The notes under the pieces are model-generated. The model was given only the letters and a program-made list of their open reading frames with translations, did no database searches and was not told the DNA's origin. 64,000 nucleotides of DNA from an uncultured Acetatifactor sp. (GTDB lineage Bacteria; Bacillota; Clostridia; Lachnospirales; Lachnospiraceae), in assembly GCA_910585805.1 (NCBI GenBank), contig CAJUFB010000005.1:1-64000 (forward strand). Reading direction: 5' to 3'. The translations under genes and the position numbers were made by a program. The first letter of the stretch is position 1. Every line of letters starts with the position of its first letter. This document shows, piece by piece, positions 16,718 to 25,977 of this stretch.

Positions 16718-18205
16718 ATGGAAGTATTCTATCACAGTACACGGAGCGGTGAAGCGCAGGTGAAAGCTTCACAGGCAATTCTAAAAGGACTTTCGGAGGA
16801 TGGAGGGCTGTTTGTGCCTGACCATATCCCCGCTCTGGATAAGGATATAAAGCAACTCGCGGAAATGGACTACCGGCAGGTGGCTTATGAGGTGATGAAG
16901 CTGTACCTGACGGATTTTACGGAGGAAGAACTGAAAGGCTGTATCGACAGGGCATATGATTCCAAATTCGATACAGAAGAGATAGTGCCCATGGCGGAAG
17001 CGGCGGGGGCGTATTACCTGGAGCTGTTCCACGGTCCTACCATTGCATTCAAGGACATGGCATTGTCCATACTGCCTCATTTAATGATAACTTCTGCACG
17101 GAAAAACGGTGTAAAGAATGAGATAGTCATCCTCACAGCCACTTCCGGCGATACGGGGAAAGCTGCCCTGGCCGGCTTTGCGGATGTGGAGGGAACCAGA
17201 ATCATTGTATTCTACCCGAAGAACGGCGTAAGCCCCATCCAGGAGAAGCAGATGGTTACCCAGAAGGGGGCAAACACTCTGGTGGTGGGAATCCACGGTA
17301 ATTTTGACGATGCCCAGACCGGTGTGAAGAAGCTTTTCTCCGACAAAGAGCTGGCATCGGAAATGGCAGGGAAGGGTTATCAGTTTTCCTCGGCTAATTC
17401 CATCAATATCGGCCGTCTGGTGCCTCAGATATGCTATTATGTATATGCTTACGGCAGACTTCTGAGAGAAGGCAGGATTGCAGAGGGCGAGCAGGTAAAC
17501 GTGGTAGTGCCCACGGGCAATTTCGGCAATATCCTTGCGGCATTTTATGCGAAAAACATGGGACTGCCCCTCGGAAAGCTGATCTGTGCCTCCAATGAAA
17601 ATAAGGTGCTGTACGACTTTTTCAGTACCGGTACCTATGACAGGAACAGGGAATTCGTGCTGACCGCTTCGCCGTCAATGGATATACTGATTTCCAGTAA
17701 CCTGGAGCGTCTGATTTACCGCATCGCGGGCAATGAGCCGGAGAGGACTGCAAAGCTGATGGCGGCGCTGAGCGGTGAGGGCAGGTACGATATTACGGAG
17801 GAAATGAAGGCTGCGCTGGGGGATTTTTATGGGAATTACGCCACGGAAGAAGAGACGGAAGCGGAGATCCTCCGCCTGTATAAGGAATGCGGCTATGTGA
17901 TCGATACACATACGGCAGTCGCTTCCGCCGTGTGCCGGAAATACAGAAAAGACACAGGGGACGAGAGCAAAACGATTATCGCGTCCACAGCCAGTCCCTA
18001 TAAATTTACCAGAAGTGTCATGAATGCCATTGATGCAGGATATGATGCAAAAGGTGATTTTGAACTGGTTGATGAGCTGTCAAAGCTTTCAGGCGTCCGG
18101 GTTCCCAATGCCATCGAGGAAATCCGCACCGCACCCGTACTGCACGACAGACAGTGCGAAGTGGGTGAAATGAAGGATGTGGTGAGAGAATTTCTGGAGC
18201 TGTAA
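16718..18205 (+). CDS. thrC: Threonine synthase
   Basis: PLP enzyme converting O-phosphohomoserine to threonine. The 495 residues follow the long, fungal/Gram-negative-like form of the enzyme. HGPTIAFKDMAL holds the PLP lysine (K112), TATSGDTGKAAL the phosphate-binding loop, and PTGNFGN the cofactor ring contact. Start at 16718 follows GAAGGGAGA. The aminopeptidase gene starts 48 bases downstream and may be co-transcribed. No other threonine-pathway gene is nearby. Confidence 0.94.
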   Translation: MEVFYHSTRSGEAQVKASQAILKGLSEDGGLFVPDHIPALDKDIKQLAEMDYRQVAYEVMKLYLTDFTEEELKGCIDRAYDSKFDTEEIVPMAEAAGAYYLELFHGPTIAFKDMALSILPHLMITSARKNGVKNEIVILTATSGDTGKAALAGFADVEGTRIIVFYPKNGVSPIQEKQMVTQKGANTLVVGIHGNFDDAQTGVKKLFSDKELASEMAGKGYQFSSANSINIGRLVPQICYYVYAYGRLLREGRIAEGEQVNVVVPTGNFGNILAAFYAKNMGLPLGKLICASNENKVLYDFFSTGTYDRNREFVLTASPSMDILISSNLERLIYRIAGNEPERTAKLMAALSGEGRYDITEEMKAALGDFYGNYATEEETEAEILRLYKECGYVIDTHTAVASAVCRKYRKDTGDESKTIIASTASPYKFTRSVMNAIDAGYDAKGDFELVDELSKLSGVRVPNAIEEIRTAPVLHDRQCEVGEMKDVVREFLEL

Positions 18206-18253
18206 ATAAAGATACATCAAGATAAACAGGACAATAGAAAGGCGAGATAGGAA

Positions 18254-20095
18254 ATGGAAAACACAATCATTCAGGGCAGACTTGCGGCGTTGAGGTCGCA
18301 GATGAAGGAAAACGGCATCGACTATTACATGATTCCCACCGCGGATTTTCACAATTCCGAATATGTGAATGATTACTTCAAGGTAAGGGAATATTTCAGC
18401 GGTTTTACAGGCTCCAGCGGGACGCTTCTGGTGTGGGAGGATGGCGCCGGGCTGTGGACGGATGGCAGATATTTTATCCAGGCGGAGCATGAGCTGGAGG
18501 GAACCACGATCACGCTGTTCCGTATGAGAGACGAGGGCGTTCCCACCATCACGGAATTTCTGGAGAAGAATATGAAGCAGGGCCAGACCCTGGGCTTTGA
18601 CGGCAGGGTGATCTCCGTTCAGGCCGGAAAAGAATACGAGAAAAAGCTGGCAGACAAACAGATTTCCATCCGATATGACAAGGATCTGTCCGACAGCATC
18701 TGGACGGGCAGGCCTGCGTTTCCTGCGGGACAGGTCACCGTTCTGGACGAGGAGATTGCAGGCAGAAGCTTTGAAGAGAAGCGCGGCGACGTGATGGAGA
18801 AGCTGGAGAAGGAGGGGGCAGACCGCTTCCTTCTGACGAAGCTGGATGATCTGATGTGGCTTTTCAATATCCGGGGCTGTGATGTGGAATGCAATCCGGT
18901 TGCCATTTCCTACGGATACCTGACGAAGGACAGCACCGTGCTGTTTATTCAGAAGCGGGCACTGGGTGACAGTGTGAAGACTTATCTGGATCAAAAAGGC
19001 ATTCAGGTGGAGGAATACGACCATATTGTAGCGTATCTTCAGGATCTTCCCGCAGAGGGAAAAATCCTGGTGGATGACAGATACTGCAGCTATTGCCTGT
19101 ACAAGACACTGGCCGGGAAACAGACTCTTGTGGAGAAGAAAAATCCCACGGAGCTTTTGAAGGCCATCAAAAATCCTGTGGAGCTGGCCAATATGGAGAA
19201 GTTCTATCTCAAGGACTGTGTGGCGCTGACCCGTTTTATTTACTGGCTGAAGAAAAACATCGGCAAAATGGAGATCACGGAGATTACAGCCGCGGATAAG
19301 CTGGAGGCGCTGCGCAGGGAGATTCCGGAGTGCCTGGGGCTTTCATTCCCTACCATCGGCGGCTATCAGGCTAATGCGGCCATGATGCACTACGAGGCCA
19401 CACCGGAGAGCCATGCGGTGCTCGCGCCGGAAGGGCTGTTCCTGGTGGATTCCGGCGGACAGTATCTGGGCGCCACCACGGATGTGACCAGGACCATAGC
19501 GCTGGGGCCTGTCTCCGATGAGGTCAGGATGCATTATACCGCAGTGGCTGCAGGTATGCTTCAGATGACCAATGCCAGGTGGCTTTACGGCTGTACGGGA
19601 AGGAATCTGGATATCCTGGCGCGTCAGCCTGTCTGGAATATCGGACTGGACTATAAATGCGGCACCGGTCATGGCGTGGGCTATATCCTGAATGTGCATG
19701 AGGGGCCCCAGGGGCTTTCCTGGCAGTATGCTGAGGGCAGGCCGGAGGCGGTTCTGGAAGAGGGCATGGACATTACCAATGAACCCGGCATCTATATAGA
19801 AGGAAGCCACGGTATCCGCATTGAGAATGTGATGGTGGTGGAGAAAGATGTGAAAAACGAATACGGACAATTCATGCATTTCAGAACGCTGACCTGGGTG
19901 CCCATTGATATGGAAGCCATCGACGAGAAGTATATGACGGAGACCCAGAGGGCATATCTCTACGCATACCAGAGGGAGGTATTTGAGAAACTGTCTCCTT
20001 ATCTGAATGAGGATGAGCGGGAATGGCTCAGGGCGGAGACCAGGGCGGACAGTACTGTTTTTCTTGGTGGCAAAAATACGGAGACTCTCGCATAA
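18254..20095 (+). CDS. pepP: M24B Xaa-Pro aminopeptidase
   Basis: Cytoplasmic metallopeptidase that removes an N-terminal residue before proline. The 613-residue form has two N-terminal creatinase-like domains (residues 1-300) and a C-terminal pita-bread domain with metal ligands in LVDSGGQYLGATTDVTRT, GTGHGVGYILNVHEGP, TNEPGIYIEGSHGIRIEN. The long C-terminal region after the last ligand (LTWVPIDMEAIDEKYMT) is typical of the bacterial AMPP-like group. No signal peptide. Confidence 0.92.
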   Translation: MENTIIQGRLAALRSQMKENGIDYYMIPTADFHNSEYVNDYFKVREYFSGFTGSSGTLLVWEDGAGLWTDGRYFIQAEHELEGTTITLFRMRDEGVPTITEFLEKNMKQGQTLGFDGRVISVQAGKEYEKKLADKQISIRYDKDLSDSIWTGRPAFPAGQVTVLDEEIAGRSFEEKRGDVMEKLEKEGADRFLLTKLDDLMWLFNIRGCDVECNPVAISYGYLTKDSTVLFIQKRALGDSVKTYLDQKGIQVEEYDHIVAYLQDLPAEGKILVDDRYCSYCLYKTLAGKQTLVEKKNPTELLKAIKNPVELANMEKFYLKDCVALTRFIYWLKKNIGKMEITEITAADKLEALRREIPECLGLSFPTIGGYQANAAMMHYEATPESHAVLAPEGLFLVDSGGQYLGATTDVTRTIALGPVSDEVRMHYTAVAAGMLQMTNARWLYGCTGRNLDILARQPVWNIGLDYKCGTGHGVGYILNVHEGPQGLSWQYAEGRPEAVLEEGMDITNEPGIYIEGSHGIRIENVMVVEKDVKNEYGQFMHFRTLTWVPIDMEAIDEKYMTETQRAYLYAYQREVFEKLSPYLNEDEREWLRAETRADSTVFLGGKNTETLA

Positions 20096-20129
20096 CGGAC
20101 CCTGGAATAACGGATCAAAGCAGAAGGAA

Positions 20130-20160
20130 AAACGGTGGATGGTTTGTCTGCCGTTTTTTT
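20130..20160 (+). terminator. Terminator after pepP
   Basis: AAACGG/CCGTTT stem with a 15-base loop followed by a run of seven T. Confidence 0.6.
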
Positions 20161-20422
20161 ATGTGCGCAATTGTGCTTATATATGTTTAGATATGTGAAA
20201 ATCAATCAGTATTCCATGTCGGAGGAGGAACTGGAGGAGGAACTGGAGAGCATCCGGCAGAGCTGCAGCCATAAAAGTGGAGATAGAGGAGGAAGCCTCT
20301 GGCAGCACAGAAGGCAGCAAAGGGGAAGAAGGGACATCGCCGGACCCGGGGCAGGGATGCCAGAGAGGCATCGTCGGAGACGGGCGTTATATGCAAAAGC
20401 TTCTGGATTTGCGAAAAAAGCA
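20161..20422. other. Intergenic stretch without a convincing gene
   Basis: Short frames here encode acidic peptides (for example SEEELEEELESIRQ from about 20217) that shift frame around 20270 and run into the promoter of the next gene. It may be an eroded small gene. I see no RNA gene. Confidence 0.3.
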
Positions 20423-20450
20423 TTGCATTTACAGAGGAATGCGGTATAAT
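20423..20450 (+). promoter_or_regulatory. Promoter of MATE gene
   Basis: TTGCAT and TATAAT with a 16-base spacer, 62 bases before the start codon. Confidence 0.65.
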
Positions 20451-20511
20451 AGTGGAACTGCGGCAAGATCAGGGAGGGATATGAGCCGGGTGAAGGAGGA
20501 AAGAGGAAGGT

Positions 20512-21906
20512 ATGTCAGTAAGGACAGGAAGGAAGTTTATCGGGGATAAGGCTTTTTACAGGATGGTTCTGGCGGTGGCGGTTCCCATTATGATCCAGAA
20601 TGGCATCACGAATTTCGTGGGCCTGCTGGACAATATCATGGTAGGTCAGGTGGGGACGGAACAGATGTCAGGAGTAGCCATTGTGAATCAGTTGTTGATG
20701 GTGTATTATCTCTGCGTCTTCGGAGGCCTGGCCGGGGCAGGGATTTTTACGGCGCAGTATTTCGGGCAGAAGGATAATGAAGGGATTCGTCAGACTTTCC
20801 GGTATAAATTCTGGATGGCTCTGATCCTGACGGCAGGTGCTGCGGCACTTTTGCTGTCTGCAGGCGGGAGTCTGATCCAGATGTACTTAAGCGGCGGCAG
20901 TGACGGCGGGGATCTGGAAGCCGCTCTCCATTACGGTCGGAGCTATCTGCAGGTGATGCTTCTGGGACTTCCGGCTTTTATGGCAGTGCAGATCTATGTC
21001 AGCACACTGCGCGAGTGCGGCGAGACCGTGCTTCCCATGAAAGCGGGAATCGCGGCTGTGATCGTAAATCTGTGCCTGAATTATCTGTTGATCTACGGCA
21101 GGATGGGACTGCCGGCGCTGGGTGTAACAGGAGCGGCGATCGCCACGGTGGTGTCCAGGTATGTGGAAGCGGGGATCGTCATTGTATGGACCCATGGACA
21201 TAAGGAGAAGAATCCGTACATAGCAGGGGTGTATTCTACATGGAAGGTACCGACGCATCTGGCGGGGAAATATTTTATCAAGGGAGCGCCGCTGCTGGTT
21301 AACGAGACGCTGTGGTCTGCGGGCATGGCAATGCTCGTCCAGTGCTATTCCATCAGAGGCTTAAGCGTCATTGCCGGGCTGAATATCGCGAATACTATCA
21401 ATAATGTGTTTAACGTAGTGTTTATAGCCATGGGGGATGCGGTTGCCATTATCATCGGGCAGCTTCTTGGCGCGGGGAAAATGGAGGAAGCGCGGGATAC
21501 GGATAATAAGATCATTGCGTTTTCCGTCTTCTGCTGTGTGGGTGTGGCTCTGCTGATGGCCGTGATCGCGCCTCTGTTTCCCCGGATCTACAAGACCAGC
21601 GATGAGGTTAAGGCTGTGGCAGTACAGTTCATTCTGGCGCAGGCGCTGTTCATGCCCCAGGCGGCTTTCATGCATGCGGCTTACTTTACGTTGCGCTCAG
21701 GCGGAAAGACAGTGGTAACATTCCTGTTTGACAGCGTATTCGTGTGGTGTGTCAGCGTGCCGGTGGCATATGGATTGAGCCGCCTGACCACCATACCGGT
21801 GATCGCTATCTTCGCAATGGTCCAGATAGCGGACTGGATTAAATGCGCCATAGGATTTGTGCTGGTGAAAAAGGGTGTGTGGCTGCAGAATATTGTGGAG
21901 AAATAG
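20512..21906 (+). CDS. MATE-family efflux transporter
   Basis: Multidrug/toxin extrusion carrier of 464 residues with about twelve hydrophobic segments. The N-terminal VPIMIQNGITNFVGLLDNIMVG and the repeat-half equivalent GAPLLVNETLWSAGMAM are MATE features. Exports organic cations or antibiotics using a Na+ or H+ gradient (family knowledge); substrate unknown. Own promoter and AGAGGAAGG ribosome site. Convergent with the XRE regulator, with which it shares a terminator. Confidence 0.88.
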   Translation: MSVRTGRKFIGDKAFYRMVLAVAVPIMIQNGITNFVGLLDNIMVGQVGTEQMSGVAIVNQLLMVYYLCVFGGLAGAGIFTAQYFGQKDNEGIRQTFRYKFWMALILTAGAAALLLSAGGSLIQMYLSGGSDGGDLEAALHYGRSYLQVMLLGLPAFMAVQIYVSTLRECGETVLPMKAGIAAVIVNLCLNYLLIYGRMGLPALGVTGAAIATVVSRYVEAGIVIVWTHGHKEKNPYIAGVYSTWKVPTHLAGKYFIKGAPLLVNETLWSAGMAMLVQCYSIRGLSVIAGLNIANTINNVFNVVFIAMGDAVAIIIGQLLGAGKMEEARDTDNKIIAFSVFCCVGVALLMAVIAPLFPRIYKTSDEVKAVAVQFILAQALFMPQAAFMHAAYFTLRSGGKTVVTFLFDSVFVWCVSVPVAYGLSRLTTIPVIAIFAMVQIADWIKCAIGFVLVKKGVWLQNIVEK

Positions 21907-21916
21907 TACAGAAAAA

Positions 21917-21962
21917 AACGGCGGGGCTTCAGGAAATTTATGTCCCCGTCGTTTTGTTGTTT
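21917..21962. terminator. Terminator between MATE and XRE genes
   Basis: AACGGCGGGG/CCCCGTCGTT stem (one mismatch) with flanking T- and A-runs; overlaps the last codons of the XRE gene and can serve both strands. Confidence 0.7.
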
Positions 21963-22393
21963 TTTGATGATTTTTGATGCTGTCCGGGGTGAGCGGAAGT
22001 CTTCCGGACATTTTCGGGCCTGCCGGCCGTGGGTTTTACCATGACCTTGTTGTGGTTTTCTTTCAGGTAATTTACGTAGTTTACAGCCGCGTTTATGGAG
22101 TCTGAGTCAAGTGTCAGCAATGTGTTTACGATATTATGAATCATATAATCTTTTGTGACATATTTGTCCAGGATTTCAGGCGGACAGCGGTATTCGGTAC
22201 GGCCAAGAATATAATCTGTGGTTACATTAAAATAGTCAGCCATTTTGCAGATGGTGTTCAGGTCAGGCCAGTATTCATCTTTTTCATAGTTGGATATACT
22301 GCTGGGGGAAAGGCTTAAAATGGCTGATAAGTCTTTTTGCCTCAGGCCTTTTTCCGTACGCAGTTTCATGATGGTTTCTCCTATTTTTCTCAT
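21938..22393 (-). CDS. XRE-family helix-turn-helix regulator
   Basis: DNA-binding regulator of 151 residues. Residues 1-65 form a Cro/CI-type HTH (IMKLRTEKGLRQKDLSAIL, then LSPSSISNYEKDEYWPDL, then ADYFNVTTDYILGRTEY). The C-terminal half has a helical segment (about 75-110) and a basic, disordered tail. The target is unknown; the convergent MATE gene is a candidate by proximity only. Start at 22393, with AAAGGA upstream on the minus strand. Confidence 0.82.
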   Translation of the reverse strand: MRKIGETIMKLRTEKGLRQKDLSAILSLSPSSISNYEKDEYWPDLNTICKMADYFNVTTDYILGRTEYRCPPEILDKYVTKDYMIHNIVNTLLTLDSDSINAAVNYVNYLKENHNKVMVKPTAGRPENVRKTSAHPGQHQKSSKNNKTTGT

Positions 22394-22427
22394 TTACAGT
22401 CAGTCCTTTTGTCATGTTTCTCTTGGG

Positions 22428-22528
22428 AATTGCCGGAAAACAACTGCTGCAGCTTCTCCAGGAAAAAGCCCTGAAATACTTGAAAAACAGCTTTAAACTT
22501 GTAGCGGTTATTTCCAGATACTTCCTTG
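22428..22528. repeat. Palindromic dispersed repeat, full-length diverged copy
   Basis: Same plan as 57429-57531: AATTGCCGGAAAACAACTGC left arm, central AAAGCC..GCTTT stem, right arm GTAGCGGTTATTTCCAGATA and CTTCCTTG end. Several changes in one arm are matched by G-T pairs in the other. Confidence 0.7.
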
Positions 22529-22825
22529 TTCACTGCGGAACTTTATGGAAGCTAGATTTATTCTATATAATTTTAGAATTAAAAACAAAGAAAATGAGAA
22601 ATTCTATAATAGTACAGAGCAAAAACAGGTCACATAAATCGCGTGCTGAGTGATCGTAAGACAGACAGGATGACTGGTCTGGCCAGGTATGATTCAGCAG
22701 GTACGGACCCGCTGGAAGGCCTGAGCCAGAAGGGGATTCACGGCAACAGAAAAAGTCCGTTTCCCGTACCGGGGATGCCTCCGGATAAGAGCCATTGCTT
22801 ATAGGCCTTTCGCAGGGAGGTCTGC
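22529..22825. other. Gene-free stretch before the ABC remnant
   Basis: A/T-rich start with TATAAT at about 22603, then a region without an extended reading frame of recognisable content; possibly decayed sequence of the former ABC gene. Confidence 0.3.
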
Positions 22826-23047
22826 CTCACAGGATTCTTAAATCTGATTCAGGAAAGGACTTCTGTGGTCATCTCCCACAGGGTGGGAATCTGCCGGCAT
22901 GCGGATAAGATTGTGGTCATGAAGGAGGGCAAGGTGGTGGAATGCGGCACCCATGAGGAACTGAAAAGCGCCGGAGGAGAATATGCCCGGATATGGAGGG
23001 AGCAGGCAAAATGGTATAGATCGGGATACGCAGAAAAAGGAATTTGA
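22826..23047 (+). pseudogene. ABC-transporter ATPase C-terminal remnant
   Basis: The frame reads the end of an ABC exporter nucleotide-binding domain: VVISHRVGICRHADKIVVM contains the H-loop (SHR), followed by KEGKVVECGTHEEL and EYARIWREQAKWYR, the normal ending. Walker A, the signature motif and Walker B are absent upstream, where no matching frame exists. It is therefore a 5'-deleted fragment, not an active gene. Confidence 0.75.
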
Positions 23048-23065
23048 AAAAATAATCAAAAATTG

Positions 23066-23094
23066 TTGACAAAGCAGTTAATTATGATTAAAAT
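23066..23094 (+). promoter_or_regulatory. Promoter of the 2-oxoacid oxidoreductase operon
   Basis: TTGACA and TAAAAT separated by 17 bases. Confidence 0.75.
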
Positions 23095-23100
23095 GGATAC

Positions 23101-23346
23101 CATCAATTTAAAAGACGATGACGGAGCAAGTACATATTTTCGAAATGTCACAGAGAGCCGCGCAAGCTGAGAAGCGGTACGAGTAGGATATATGGAAAAT
23201 CCCTCCTGAGTTGCAGCACCAAAGCAGGTATGCAAGTAGATGCTGACGGGTTCCTTCCGTAAAAGAGGACGCATATGTTGGTATGTCGTAGATGGGATAA
23301 GAAGGAAAATAAGGCTTCTACCGTTTGCGGTGGAGGCCGTTTTTTG
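23101..23346 (+). promoter_or_regulatory. T-box-like leader, probable Ile specifier
   Basis: Features of a T-box leader: CACAGAGAGCCG, GAGAAGCGG, GGAAAATCCCTCCTGAG, then AGTAGATGCTGACGGG with CCGT, and a terminator at the end. By its place before CCTCCTGAG, the triplet ATC (23199-23201) would be the specifier, i.e. isoleucine tRNA. The consensus antiterminator bulge is not well conserved; TTGGTATG near 23278 is a candidate. The regulated genes are the ferredoxin-dependent 2-oxoacid oxidoreductase. Confidence 0.6.
23313..23346 (+). terminator. Leader terminator before the oxidoreductase operon
   Basis: GGCTTCTACC/GGTGGAGGCC stem (one G-T pair), loop GTTTGC, then GTTTTTTG. Confidence 0.85.
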
Positions 23347-23498
23347 TGGGGATCACCGCACGGGCCGGCATAATGCATATGAGATGATTGATTGAACCGA
23401 AATCACAGCATATGGCCCGGACAGAACCCGGAACGGTCACGGATCCTGGAGTTTGGACGGAGCGGGAATATGCGGAACCAAAATCAGGAGGCATGAAT

Positions 23499-24083
23499 AT
23501 GAAAAACACAATGGAAATCAGATGGCACGGAAGAGGGGGACAGGGAGCCAAGACCGCGGCGCTTCTGCTGGCAGACGTAGCGTTCAAGGCAGGAAAATTT
23601 GTACAGGGTTTTCCGGAATACGGACCGGAGCGCATGGGAGCGCCGATTACGGCTTACAACCGCATCAGCGGGGAGCCGGTTACGGTTCATTCCAATATTT
23701 ATTCACCGGACTATGTGGTTGTAGTAGATGACGGGCTGTTGGAGAGTACGGATGTAACCCATGGATTGAAGGAAGACGGGGCCGTCATTATCAATACGGA
23801 GAAAGAAAAGGAAGAACTGCTTCCCCTGCTGCATGACTACAAAGGCGCAGTCTATACACTGAACGCAAAAGATATTTCCATGAAAGCCCTGGGGAAAAAT
23901 TATCCCAATTCTCCCATGCTGGCTGCAGTGGTGGCGGTTTCCGGCGCCATGGAGCAGGATGCTTTCATGAGAGAGATGGAAGCTTCTTTTCAGCATAAAT
24001 TTGCAAAGAAGCCGGAAGTTATCGACGGAAATATGAAGGCTCTGGAGCTTGCCTTTGAGGAAATCGCCAGGGTCGAAGCGTGA
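23499..24083 (+). CDS. porG: 2-oxoacid:ferredoxin oxidoreductase gamma subunit
   Basis: Gamma subunit (194 residues) of a four-subunit pyruvate/2-oxoacid:ferredoxin oxidoreductase, which cleaves a 2-oxoacid with CoA to acyl-CoA, CO2 and reduced ferredoxin, or runs in reverse. EIRWHGRGGQGAKTAALLLA is the family's opening signature. Start at 23499 gives 7 bases from AGGAGG; the ATG at 23493 is too close. First gene of the operon gamma-delta-alpha-beta. Substrate cannot be read directly; the Ile-type T-box points to branched-chain 2-oxoacids. Confidence 0.88.
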   Translation: MKNTMEIRWHGRGGQGAKTAALLLADVAFKAGKFVQGFPEYGPERMGAPITAYNRISGEPVTVHSNIYSPDYVVVVDDGLLESTDVTHGLKEDGAVIINTEKEKEELLPLLHDYKGAVYTLNAKDISMKALGKNYPNSPMLAAVVAVSGAMEQDAFMREMEASFQHKFAKKPEVIDGNMKALELAFEEIARVEA

Positions 24084-24199
24084 ACGGAATGCAGCTATTT
24101 TAATCTTTCACGGGTTTAATACCCTGCAGCTTGCTGCGGCCAGAATTTTACCGGGCAAAGCGAGGCTGGTTTCAGTGCGAAAAGAAAGGCGGAAAGATC

Positions 24200-24496
24200 A
24201 TGATAAGTGAAAAGATAAACGAAAACACCCCCTGGCAGGACATAACGGAGGGCAATCAGATTTTCCAGGCGGCTACCTCCAGGGAGTTTTGTACAGGGGA
24301 ATGGCGTACTTCCACACCGGTGTGGGATCAGGAGAAATGCAGGCAGTGCCTTTTATGCACGCCGGTTTGCCCGGATTCTTCCATTCCGGTAAAGGATAAG
24401 CTGCGCACGGAATTTGACTATGACCATTGCAAGGGCTGCGGCATATGCGCCAAAGTATGCCCATTTGGAGCGATCACCATGAGGGAGGGAAAATAA
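24200..24496 (+). CDS. porD: 2-oxoacid:ferredoxin oxidoreductase delta subunit (2x[4Fe-4S])
   Basis: Ferredoxin-like subunit of 98 residues with two cluster motifs, CRQCLLCTPVCPD and CKGCGICAKVCPF, that move electrons from the TPP centre to free ferredoxin. Start at 24200 after AAAGGCGGAAAG. It abuts the alpha subunit gene with no gap. The N-terminal 35 residues (ENTPWQDITEGNQIF) are also typical of this subunit. Confidence 0.88.
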   Translation: MISEKINENTPWQDITEGNQIFQAATSREFCTGEWRTSTPVWDQEKCRQCLLCTPVCPDSSIPVKDKLRTEFDYDHCKGCGICAKVCPFGAITMREGK

Positions 24497-25684
24497 ATGG
24501 CTGTTAGAGAACGTTTATCCGGCAATGAGGCAGTGGCCTATGCCATCAGACAGATCAATCCGGATGTGATGCCGGCGTTTCCCATTACGCCCTCCACGGA
24601 GATTCCTCAATATGTGGCCAATTACATTGCAAACGGAGAGATTGACACGGAATTCATTCCCGTGGAAAGCGAGCACAGCTCCATGAGCGCAGCGGTAGGC
24701 GCTTCGGCAGCGGGGGCAAGGACCCTCACGGCCACATCCTCCTGCGGACTGGCCCTGATGTGGGAGGAATTGTATGTGGCGGCTTCCAACCGTTTGCCTG
24801 TTGTACTGGCTCTGGTAAACCGCGCTCTGTCCGGCCCCATCAATATCAATGCGGATCATTCCGACAGCATGGGGGCCAGGGACAGCGGATGGATACAGAT
24901 CTACGCGGAATCCAATCAGGAAGCTTATGATAATTTTCTGCAGGCTTACCCGATAGCGGAGCATCCGGATGTGATGCTTCCGGTGATGATCTGCCAGGAC
25001 GGTTTTATCACCAGCCATGGGGTTGAGAATATTCTGCTGGTGGAGGACGAACTGGTAAAGAAATTCGTGGGAGAGCGGGAACCAAAACATTATCTCCTGA
25101 ATCCGGATGAGACTCTGGCGGTGGGGCCTTATGCCGTATCCGGCTATTATATGGAGACAAAGCGGGGACAGCGCCAGGCCATGGTCAATGCCAGGAGAGT
25201 GATACTGGAAGTGGCAGAGCGGTTTCGCGCCATGACGGGCAGAGCGTACGGCTTTTTTGAAAGCTATTGCCTGGAAGATGCGGAAGCAGCGGTCGTCATT
25301 ATCGGTTCGGCGGCGGGAACCTGCAAGGCGGCCGTCGACCAGATCCGGAATACTACCGGAAAGAAAGTGGGTCTGCTGAAGATCAGGGTATTCCGGCCTT
25401 TCCCTGAGGAGGAAATTGCGGCGGCGCTGGCACATGTAAAGGCTGTTGCGATCCTGGACCGTTCGGAAATGTTTTCCGCTACGGGAGGACCTTTGGGCGC
25501 GGAGGTGCGGGCGGCGCTCTATCAGGCCAGGGCCGGGGCGGAGGCCGTGAACTACTTTTACGGACTGGGCGGCAGAGATATCACGGTGGAAGATTTCTGT
25601 CAGGTTTATGAGAAGCTGGAAAGAATCGCGGCAGAGCATAGGATCACGGATATGTACGAATACATAGGGCTGCGCAGCCGCTGA
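24497..25684 (+). CDS. porA: 2-oxoacid:ferredoxin oxidoreductase alpha subunit
   Basis: Catalytic alpha subunit, 395 residues. SGNEAVAYAIRQINPDVMPA and AFPITPSTEIPQYVA form the N-terminal pyrimidine-side domain; FIPVESEHSSMSAAVGASAAG holds the Glu that activates TPP. The C-terminal domain (VGLLKIRVFRPFPEEE) is the transketolase C-like domain. Begins on the base after the delta stop codon. Confidence 0.9.
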   Translation: MAVRERLSGNEAVAYAIRQINPDVMPAFPITPSTEIPQYVANYIANGEIDTEFIPVESEHSSMSAAVGASAAGARTLTATSSCGLALMWEELYVAASNRLPVVLALVNRALSGPININADHSDSMGARDSGWIQIYAESNQEAYDNFLQAYPIAEHPDVMLPVMICQDGFITSHGVENILLVEDELVKKFVGEREPKHYLLNPDETLAVGPYAVSGYYMETKRGQRQAMVNARRVILEVAERFRAMTGRAYGFFESYCLEDAEAAVVIIGSAAGTCKAAVDQIRNTTGKKVGLLKIRVFRPFPEEEIAAALAHVKAVAILDRSEMFSATGGPLGAEVRAALYQARAGAEAVNYFYGLGGRDITVEDFCQVYEKLERIAAEHRITDMYEYIGLRSR

Positions 25685-25977
25685 AATTTGCAGTAAACTG
25701 CAGCAGCAGGCTGTCGTATGAAAGATTAAAAGCACATAATTTGAGATTTTCACGAAACAGTGACTGCATTCCCGTATCTCAGTGCCCGAATGCGACTGCC
25801 CCATAAGACTGCAGAACATATGTTTGCCGTGGGCAGACTGGCGAATTCCGGCAGTCCTGAGTATAAATTTAGTGTGCTGCAAATGGTATACAATTGTAAT
25901 TCCGCCATAATGTGATGGCAATGGGGTGAATTTGCCAACCAGCAGAAGAAGGCGGATATTTTGTGAAGGAGCAGGGT
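25685..25977. other. 293-base spacer between alpha and beta genes
   Basis: Alpha and beta subunit genes usually abut. Here the spacer has palindromes, such as AACATATGTT near 25818 and distant CTGCCC/GGGCAG arms around it, and a TATACAAT box near 25889. No gene or known RNA was recognised. It may be an insertion. Confidence 0.4.

Noticed and set aside
20135..20549. Small acidic reading frames before the MATE gene
   Set aside because: They begin in or near a terminator, switch frame and overlap a clear promoter; at most a decayed gene.
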